From positions 21,701 through 85,700 of the forward strand of contig CALHKG010000015.1 of NCBI GenBank assembly GCA_938033875.1: DNA of 64,000 nt, read 5' to 3'. This document shows, piece by piece, positions 58,176-64,000 of this stretch. Source of the stretch: an uncultured Candidatus Saccharibacteria bacterium. GTDB lineage: Bacteria > Patescibacteriota > Saccharimonadia > Saccharimonadales > Saccharimonadaceae. The notes beneath the pieces were generated by a model. The model ran no database searches and had not been told where the DNA came from. It was given only the letters and a program-made list of their open reading frames with translations. The position numbers and the translations under genes are program-made. Numbering within the stretch: position 1 is the stretch's first letter; each line of letters begins with the position of its first letter.

Positions 58176-58775
58176 ATGGAAAATAAATCAACGGCTAACA
58201 AATGGCTGATCGCGGCAGTGATTGTTATGGGTATAATCATTGTTGCTATGGCTACTTGGATAATTGCTGGTGCTGTGTATAAAGATAAGGATTCTAGCGC
58301 TTCGGTAAAAGGTAGCCAGACAAAGAAGGATTCATCTGATTCACTGGAAAAAACTCGCGGTGAAGGCGAGGAGCCGTCAAATGAGGCAAAGAAAGAGTAT
58401 AAAGATTTCCGAACCAAAGGCGACGGTACGGGCATTCGTTTAACTTCAGCAAGTGATGTTGATAAATTGGATATTGATAGCTCTTTGAAGAAGTTTTTGA
58501 AGTCTAAAGTTGGTCAGCCAATTCCAGAGCGTGAAGGTTCTACGTATGAGCCAATCATCGACCGTGCATACGGAAAATATGCGGCAGTATATGGCTTAAC
58601 GAACGCTTATACTATTATCGGACCAAAGAACGGTACTGGCGAAACTGCAATTGTTGCGGGCACGCAGCAAGGTGGCATGCCGTGCTCAGACTTGAAGTTG
58701 GCATCGGTTCCGAGTCGTTTGGTTGACGGCAAATGTGAAGTTTCTGGCTCGTCTCAAACTTATAGCCAAGACTAG
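58176..58775 (+). CDS. Membrane-anchored extracytoplasmic protein, unknown function
   Basis: 199 aa. One N-terminal span (about residues 11-33), a charged Lys/Ser/Glu linker (35-75), and an outside domain of ~115 residues with two cysteines (GMPCSDLK, DGKCEVSG) that could form a disulfide. No family recognised. Confidence 0.65.
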   Translation: MENKSTANKWLIAAVIVMGIIIVAMATWIIAGAVYKDKDSSASVKGSQTKKDSSDSLEKTRGEGEEPSNEAKKEYKDFRTKGDGTGIRLTSASDVDKLDIDSSLKKFLKSKVGQPIPEREGSTYEPIIDRAYGKYAAVYGLTNAYTIIGPKNGTGETAIVAGTQQGGMPCSDLKLASVPSRLVDGKCEVSGSSQTYSQD

Positions 58776-58802
58776 TTTTCATAAATATAGTAAAATAGAG
58801 AG

Positions 58803-60773
58803 GTGAACGAATTTCGCCTCTCTTCTTCATATCAGCCCACGGGTGATCAGCCGCGAGCAATTGCTCAGTTAGTCGAAGGTTTGGAAAAAGGTCAGCGCGA
58901 GCAAACTTTGCTGGGTGTAACTGGTTCGGGGAAGACGTTTACGATGGCGAATATTATTGCCAAGCGCAATGTGCCGACGCTGGTTTTGGCTCATAATAAG
59001 ACTTTGGCGGCGCAACTTTTTTCTGAGTTTAAGGAATTTTTTCCGGACAATGAAGTCCACTATTTTGTTAGCTATTTTGATTACTACCAGCCAGAAGCGT
59101 ACATCGCTTCAAGCGACACCTACATTGAAAAAGATTCAAAGATTAATGACGAGATTGATCGGCTTAGGCACGCTGCGACTTCTGCACTGCTTACACGCCG
59201 TGACGTGATTATCGTAGCGAGTGTGAGTTGTATTTACGGCATTGGTTCGCCAGAAACTTACGCCGATATGGCTATTAAATTGACCGTTGGTGAGCGCCGA
59301 GTCCAGGACAAGTTTATCCGCTTATTGACCGACATTCAGTATAAGCGCAATGACATTGATTTTGCGCGCGGAACTTTTCGGGTGCGCGGCGATGTTGTGG
59401 ATATTTTTCCAGCGGGTCAGGATACTGCGGTTCGCGTGGAATTCTTTGGCGATGAAATTGAACGGCTGACGAAGATTGATCCTTTGACTGGCGAGATTTT
59501 GGATCGGCCAGACCAATTTACAATTTTCCCGTCCAGCCACTATTCGACGCCACGTGAGCGAATTGAAAAAGCGATTGTTGGGATTGAAAATGAGTTTAAT
59601 CAGCGGCTGAAGTGGTTTGAGGACAACGACAAGTTTTTAGAGGCGCAAAGGCTGAGCCAGCGCACAAAATATGATTTGGAAATGCTGAAGGAAACTGGTT
59701 TTGTGAAAGGGATTGAGAATTATTCGCGCTATTTGACCGACCGAGAACCTGGCGAGCAGCCTGCGACTTTGATTGATTATTTTCCGGACGATTGGCTGCT
59801 TTTGGTTGACGAATCGCACATGACATTGCCGCAAGTTCGGGGAATGTACAACGGTGATCGCGCCCGTAAGGAAGTTTTGGTTGAGCATGGTTTTCGGCTT
59901 CCAAGCGCATTGGACAATCGCCCACTTCGATTTGACGAGTTCAATCAGCATATTCATCAGGCAATTTACGTTTCCGCCACGCCGGGAGATTATGAACTTT
60001 CTCATTCGCCAAAGCCAGCTGAGCAGCTTATTCGACCGACTGGGTTGCTTGATCCGCCGATTGAAGTTCGACCGACCGATGGGCAGGTTGATGATTTGAT
60101 GGAGGAAATCCGCCAGACGATTGCGAAAGGTCATCGCGTGTTGGTGACGACACTAACCAAGCGAATGGCGGAGGACTTGAGCGCTTATTTGACAGAAAAC
60201 GGCGTGAAGACGGCATATTTGCATAGCGAAATTGATACGCTGGAACGTGGTGATATTCTGAAAGATTTGCGACTTGGAACGTATGACGTGCTGGTTGGAA
60301 TTAATCTATTGCGTGAAGGTCTGGACCTTCCAGAAGTTAGTTTGGTGGCAATTATGGACGCCGATAAGGAAGGTTTCTTACGTAGTGAGCAGGCGCTAAT
60401 TCAGACGATTGGACGGGCGGCGCGGCACGTTGATGGGCGAGTTATTATGTACGGCGACAATGTTACGGATAGTATGCGTCGAGCAATTGACGAAACGAAT
60501 CGACGTCGAGCGATCCAGCAGAAATATAACGAAGAGCATAATATTACGCCGCAAACTATTCAGAAGAAAATTGACGATGGTTTGCGCTCGATTATTCCGC
60601 AGAAAGAATCCGATAAAAAGCCAAAGCTCAACCTGAAGAAAATTCCAAAAGACGAATATCCGGCTTTGATTAAAGATCTGACGGCGCAGATGGAACTGCA
60701 TAGCGCTAATTTGGAATTTGAAAAAGCGGCAGAACTGCGTGATTTAATTGCAGAAATTCGTCATACGATGTAG
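58803..60773 (+). CDS. uvrB: UvrABC excinuclease subunit B
   Basis: 656 aa. Helicase-like DNA-damage verification subunit: Q-motif YQPTGDQPRAIAQL, Walker A GVTGSGKTFT (near residues 38-47), beta-hairpin region YYQPEAYI, DESHMTLPQ, motif VI QTIGRAARH, and a C-terminal UVR motif (LEFEKAAELRDLI). GTG start at 58803; TAAAAT (58791-58796) ends 6 nt before it, and the start codon lies within a 10-bp hairpin (58798-58807/58813-58822). Confidence 0.97.
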   Translation: MNEFRLSSSYQPTGDQPRAIAQLVEGLEKGQREQTLLGVTGSGKTFTMANIIAKRNVPTLVLAHNKTLAAQLFSEFKEFFPDNEVHYFVSYFDYYQPEAYIASSDTYIEKDSKINDEIDRLRHAATSALLTRRDVIIVASVSCIYGIGSPETYADMAIKLTVGERRVQDKFIRLLTDIQYKRNDIDFARGTFRVRGDVVDIFPAGQDTAVRVEFFGDEIERLTKIDPLTGEILDRPDQFTIFPSSHYSTPRERIEKAIVGIENEFNQRLKWFEDNDKFLEAQRLSQRTKYDLEMLKETGFVKGIENYSRYLTDREPGEQPATLIDYFPDDWLLLVDESHMTLPQVRGMYNGDRARKEVLVEHGFRLPSALDNRPLRFDEFNQHIHQAIYVSATPGDYELSHSPKPAEQLIRPTGLLDPPIEVRPTDGQVDDLMEEIRQTIAKGHRVLVTTLTKRMAEDLSAYLTENGVKTAYLHSEIDTLERGDILKDLRLGTYDVLVGINLLREGLDLPEVSLVAIMDADKEGFLRSEQALIQTIGRAARHVDGRVIMYGDNVTDSMRRAIDETNRRRAIQQKYNEEHNITPQTIQKKIDDGLRSIIPQKESDKKPKLNLKKIPKDEYPALIKDLTAQMELHSANLEFEKAAELRDLIAEIRHTM

Positions 60774-60803
60774 AATAAAAATATTATTAGATTAGGAGGG
60801 ATT

Positions 60804-61595
60804 ATGGCAACAAAAGAACAACCACAGCCAACAAACGTCGCGCAACCAGAAATGCCGATGCAACCAAATGCTTATCAAGCATATCCACAGTACGCATACG
60901 AAGACCCAAATAAGGGCAAGGCAAAGATGCTAACTTTGGAATACGCTTTAGCAATGGGCTCAGCGATTATTTCAATCATGTTGCTGATTGACATCATAAC
61001 CAAGGTGTTTGGTTTGTGGACGAATTCAACATCAATGTTATTAAGAAGTGTTGGCGGATTTTTCGCCCCATCGATGGTAACTCAAGGAACAGGAATTATT
61101 GCAGCGTCAGTATTTGCTGTGCTTTTGGCTGTATTGTCACTAGTTCTATTCTCTCGCGTATCAAAAGCTGTTCCGGAGCGTGAAGGCTACACAAAGCGAA
61201 CAGCTTACAAATTGGTAACTTACGGCGGTTTGGCGGTTTTGATTATTCCAGCTGTTGACTTAGTCGCTCGATTAGTAAGCATTTTGATCAACTCATTGCT
61301 ATTTATCGGCGTTGGTGACGGTGGTGAATTCTATAAGAGTTTGTACTTGGGCGAATTCTTGCCATACGCATTAGCTCTTGCAATTGTTGCTACTGGCGCT
61401 TACTTCATTTGCCAAATTGTCAAAGGACGCAACATGTCAAAGGCTTTGTCTTTGATGTTGATTGTGGCTTCTTCTGTCGTATTATTGACTGGCGCTATCA
61501 CAATCGCCGTTAAAGCGCACGACACGGGTAGCTCAGTAAAGACTATTCCATCAGATTACAGTCGCTACAAGAACTACCAAGATTACTCAATGTAA
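60804..61595 (+). CDS. Multi-span membrane protein, unknown function
   Basis: 263 aa. Pro/Gln/Tyr-rich cytoplasmic N-terminus (~45 residues: MPMQPNAYQAYPQYAYEDP), then about five membrane spans and a hydrophilic Tyr-rich tail (SDYSRYKNYQDYSM). No family recognised. TTAGGAGGG is the ribosome site. Codon use (GCA, TCA, more ACT) looks optimised relative to neighbours, hinting at high expression. Confidence 0.65.
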   Translation: MATKEQPQPTNVAQPEMPMQPNAYQAYPQYAYEDPNKGKAKMLTLEYALAMGSAIISIMLLIDIITKVFGLWTNSTSMLLRSVGGFFAPSMVTQGTGIIAASVFAVLLAVLSLVLFSRVSKAVPEREGYTKRTAYKLVTYGGLAVLIIPAVDLVARLVSILINSLLFIGVGDGGEFYKSLYLGEFLPYALALAIVATGAYFICQIVKGRNMSKALSLMLIVASSVVLLTGAITIAVKAHDTGSSVKTIPSDYSRYKNYQDYSM

Positions 61596-61614
61596 TAAAA
61601 CTTGGAAAAATAAA

Positions 61615-61643
61615 GTCGCTCACTTTGATGGGCGGCTTTTTTT
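61615..61643 (+). terminator. Rho-independent terminator
   Basis: GTCGCTC (61615-61621) pairs with GGGCGGC (61630-61636) including two G-U pairs, then T run. The gatC -10 follows at once. Confidence 0.75.
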
Positions 61644-61648
61644 AGTGG

Positions 61649-61654
61649 TATAAT
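61649..61654 (+). promoter_or_regulatory. -10 box of the gat operon
   Basis: TATAAT ends 6 nt before the gatC ATG at 61661. Confidence 0.6.
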
Positions 61655-61660
61655 ATTGAT

Positions 61661-61948
61661 ATGATAACTATTTCTACCAGCGATATTCAGCACTTGGCGA
61701 GTTTGAGTAGTCTGGCATTGACTGATGACGAAACCGACGGACTGCGCCAAGATTTGGAAAATATAATTGGCTATATTGAGCAGTTGGGCGAGCTTGACGT
61801 GTCGGGTGTTGAACCAACTTATCAAGTTACAGGACTGAGCAATGTCTGGCGCGAAGATGAAGTTCAAGCGGGGATTTCTGTTGAGAGCCTGCTCGATTTG
61901 GCGCCAGAAAAACAGAATAATCAAGTGAAAGTTCCGCAGGTATTGTAA
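61661..61948 (+). CDS. gatC: Asp/Glu-tRNA amidotransferase subunit C
   Basis: 95 aa. GatC signature: IQHLASLSSLALTDDE near the N-terminus, IIGYIEQLGELDVSGVEPTYQVTGLSNVWREDE (near residues 36-68). Small subunit that stabilises GatA. Stop overlaps gatA start (TAATG). Confidence 0.93.
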   Translation: MITISTSDIQHLASLSSLALTDDETDGLRQDLENIIGYIEQLGELDVSGVEPTYQVTGLSNVWREDEVQAGISVESLLDLAPEKQNNQVKVPQVL

Positions 61949-63318
61949 TGAGTAAGATTAGTGATTTTATCGGCAAGAGCGCGGTCGAGAACGTAAAAGA
62001 AGCGTTGCGACGAGCGCGTGAAATTGAGGAATATAATGCGCTGCTTAGCTTGACGGAAGAGCGTGCGCTGGAGCGTGCAGCCAAGGTTGATGCTGGCGAG
62101 ATTTCTGGACGATTGGCGGGCGTGCCATTTGTTGTGAAGGATAATTTTTTGGCGTTTGGTGCGCCGACGACTGCCGCTTCAAAAATGCTAGAAAACTTTA
62201 ATGCGCCACTACAGGCGACGGCTGTTGAGAAATTGGAAGCGGAAGGTGCGATTTGTATTGGTAAGGCCAACTTGGATGCTTTTGCGCACGGCGGTTCGAC
62301 TGAAAACTCGGCATTTGGCCCAACGAAGAACGCTGCAGATGAAACGCGAGTTGCTGGTGGATCATCTGGTGGATCGGCGGTAGTTACGGCGCTCGACGTG
62401 GTTCCGTTTGCGCTTGGTACGGATACTGGTGGTTCGATTCGTCAGCCAGCCAGCTTTAACGGAGTGGTTGGAATTAAGCCGACTTATGGAGCGGTTAGTC
62501 GTTATGGCGTAGTGGCGATGGCATCAAGTACGGACACAATTGGTTGTTTTGCTACGAACGCAGAAGACACTGATTTGGTGATGGAAATTATGGCTGGTCG
62601 CGATGATAAAGATATGACGACTTTGTCTGATTTTTGGAATAATCAGCCAGAATTTGCAAAGAAAAAGATAGGTCTAGTCAAACAGTGTATGACTGATGAT
62701 GTGGACGCGGAAGTCCGCCAAAAAACGCTTGATTATGCGGAGAAATTGAAGCAGCTTGGCTACGAAATTGAAGAAGTGGATTTGAGTATGATGCAACATT
62801 CTCTGGCGATGTATTACATAATTGTGCCGGCGGAATTATCCTCGAATTTGGCGCGATATGACGGCGTGCGATATGGTCATCGAGCGGCGGAAGTAAAAAC
62901 TTTGGCGGAACTTTACGGTCGTAGTCGAAATGAAGGATTTATGACTGAAAATAAGCGACGAATTATGATAGGAAGTTTCGTATTGTCAAGTGGATTCTTT
63001 GACGCTTACTATATGCAGGCTCAAAAAGCCAGGACGTTGTTGATTGACGAATTTAAGAAGTTATTTACCGAATATGACGCGCTATTGATGCCAGTCGCGC
63101 CGACTCCTGCGTTTAAGATTGGGGAGAATGCCAGTGACCCGATAAAAATGTATTTGGCGGACATTATGACCGTGCCAGCAAGTTTGGCTGGACTTCCTGC
63201 GGTTTCGGCGCCGGCTGGGAATAGTGATGAAGGATTGCCAATTGGCGTGCAGCTTATTGGCGATTACAAGTCGGACAAGAACTTGCTGAAACTAGTTTCG
63301 GAAGTGGAGAAGATTTGA
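61948..63318 (+). CDS. gatA: Asp/Glu-tRNA amidotransferase subunit A
   Basis: 456 aa amidase-signature enzyme. Catalytic Lys in GVPFVVKDNF (near residue 58), the Gly/Ser-rich AGGSSGGSAV and GTDTGGSIRQPAS (near 135-165) with the Ser-cisSer-Lys triad. Releases ammonia from glutamine for transamidation of misacylated Glu-tRNA-Gln or Asp-tRNA-Asn; tRNA-Gln is at 29618. A little shorter than typical (~480). Confidence 0.95.
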   Translation: MSKISDFIGKSAVENVKEALRRAREIEEYNALLSLTEERALERAAKVDAGEISGRLAGVPFVVKDNFLAFGAPTTAASKMLENFNAPLQATAVEKLEAEGAICIGKANLDAFAHGGSTENSAFGPTKNAADETRVAGGSSGGSAVVTALDVVPFALGTDTGGSIRQPASFNGVVGIKPTYGAVSRYGVVAMASSTDTIGCFATNAEDTDLVMEIMAGRDDKDMTTLSDFWNNQPEFAKKKIGLVKQCMTDDVDAEVRQKTLDYAEKLKQLGYEIEEVDLSMMQHSLAMYYIIVPAELSSNLARYDGVRYGHRAAEVKTLAELYGRSRNEGFMTENKRRIMIGSFVLSSGFFDAYYMQAQKARTLLIDEFKKLFTEYDALLMPVAPTPAFKIGENASDPIKMYLADIMTVPASLAGLPAVSAPAGNSDEGLPIGVQLIGDYKSDKNLLKLVSEVEKI

Positions 63319-63737
63319 TGGACGGATTAATAGTTGCGATAGTTGTTGCGGCATTGATTATCGGCGCCTTGCTGATGATTTTCATTCAATTGACTTCTCG
63401 TGGTCGCGGTCAAATTGACAAGGAAATGTATCAGAGGGTTTGGCGGCAAATTCTGCGCAATGTCGAAACCAGAAAATCGGAAAGTATGCAGATGGCGATA
63501 ATGAAGGCGGACAAGTTGCTGGACAAAGCTATGCGCGACTGTGGCGTGGCTGGCGAAACGATGGGCGAACGTATGAAATCTCGCAAGGGATATTGGAGCG
63601 ATGAAAATGGGCTTTGGGCGGCGCATAAATTGCGTAATCAAATTGCCCACGAAACCAGTGTAACGGTAACGGCGCAGAGTTTTCGTCGAGCTATGGCGAG
63701 TTTTGAACAGGCATTAAAAGATTTGGGAGCATTATAA
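63318..63737 (+). CDS. Membrane-anchored HEPN-motif protein within the gat operon
   Basis: 139 aa. N-terminal membrane span (about residues 4-25), then a soluble helical domain with HKLRNQIAHE near residues 105-114, i.e. the R-X4-H motif of HEPN ribonuclease-like domains, in a helical context (KADKLLDKAMRDCG earlier). Starts at ATG 63318 overlapping the gatA stop (TGATG) and its stop overlaps gatB (TAATG), so it is tightly coupled to GatCAB. HEPN assignment is from the motif only; catalytic activity is not established. Confidence 0.6.
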   Translation: MDGLIVAIVVAALIIGALLMIFIQLTSRGRGQIDKEMYQRVWRQILRNVETRKSESMQMAIMKADKLLDKAMRDCGVAGETMGERMKSRKGYWSDENGLWAAHKLRNQIAHETSVTVTAQSFRRAMASFEQALKDLGAL

Positions 63738-64000
63738 TGAGTGTATATGACGATTATGAAATGACAATTGGTATCGAATGTCACGTTCAGCTGGCGACGA
63801 AAACCAAGCTATTTAGCCCGGCTGATAATGACGCGCGTAATGCTGAGCCGAACGAAAAAACGCATGAGATTGACTTTGGTCTGCCAGGCATGCTGCCAGT
63901 GCTGAATAAGCACGCTGTCGAGCTGGCGGTGCGCGCCGGTAAAGCGTTGAACGCGCCGATTGCTCGCGTTAGCCGGTTTGATCGCAAGCATTATTTCTAT
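63737..64000 (+). CDS. gatB: Asp/Glu-tRNA amidotransferase subunit B (3' partial)
   Basis: First 88 codons; runs off the window. The start matches GatB: YEMTIGIECHVQLATKTKLFSP, IDFGLPGMLPVLNKHAVELAVRAGKALN, RFDRKHYFY. GatB binds and activates the misacylated tRNA. Confidence 0.95.
   Translation, partial: MSVYDDYEMTIGIECHVQLATKTKLFSPADNDARNAEPNEKTHEIDFGLPGMLPVLNKHAVELAVRAGKALNAPIARVSRFDRKHYFY

Overview
The window reads as a stretch of chromosome from a Candidatus Saccharibacteria (TM7) / Patescibacteria-type ultrasmall bacterium, probably a host-associated (oral) lineage. This is inferred from compact AT-leaning DNA, many short membrane proteins of unknown function, a streamlined gene set (NER, LigA, Rel, GatCAB, split transketolase, no biosynthetic operons seen), translation table 11 (TGA is used as stop) and an RclA-type hypothiocyanous-acid reductase of the kind useful in saliva. 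No IS element, phage or CRISPR array was seen.

Layout. 1-4257: end of a sortase-anchored surface protein, a small membrane protein, uvrA, a DedA protein. 4295-9710: ABC exporter, then a Fur-type regulator (with a palindromic operator over its own promoter) coupled to thioredoxin, followed by cupin, NUDIX, HD-domain and unknown genes. 9723-14167: DUF488, uvrC, holin-like protein, secG, oligopeptide-type binding protein. 14192-14632: tRNA-Leu(GAG), tRNA-Cys(GCA), tRNA-Leu(TAA). 14681-22576: lemA-htpX, membrane proteins, ligA (zinc finger lost), a structured-RNA candidate, a Mur-ligase-like gene, a membrane-anchored protein. 22638-31884: leuS, rpmF, nusB-NUDIX-rnc-khpA, a small-RNA candidate, trmD, tRNA-Gln, PAP2, rmuC. 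31937-34211: aquaporin, small membrane protein, pheS. 34217-43671: an accessory island lying between pheS and pheT. It holds a HIT-gene duplication, rclA, CYTH, ASCH, a GC-rich GNAT-GNAT-ASCH fusion, two NUDIX genes, an ASCH pseudogene and an M16-like peptidase, and carries fragments of both pheS and pheT. 43672-48380: pheT, FKBP, trxB, ppa. 48423-57383: rel, gapA, then a sugar-phosphate block (rpiB-rpe-tktN-tktC and fba-pfkB) broken by small GC-rich cassettes. 57384-64000: LOG, a TM-anchored protein, uvrB, a membrane protein, gatC-gatA-HEPN-like-gatB (gatB runs off the end).

Two gene-expression styles stand out. About 27 operon-leading genes on both strands have a -10 hexamer ending 6-9 nt (usually exactly 6) before the start codon, so their mRNAs should be leaderless. 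Operon-internal genes and a few expected to be abundant use Shine-Dalgarno sites or stop-start overlaps. Against this background, four GC-richer genes (27785, 39159, 51144, 54672) have structured 5' leaders, strong Shine-Dalgarno sites and, for three of them, strong hairpin terminators; they look acquired. The most unusual items are the leaderless pattern, two unannotated RNA candidates (20040-20130 and 27582-27687), the recombination scars around rclA and pheT, the zinc-less LigA/L32, and a membrane-anchored HEPN-motif protein inside the gatCAB operon.
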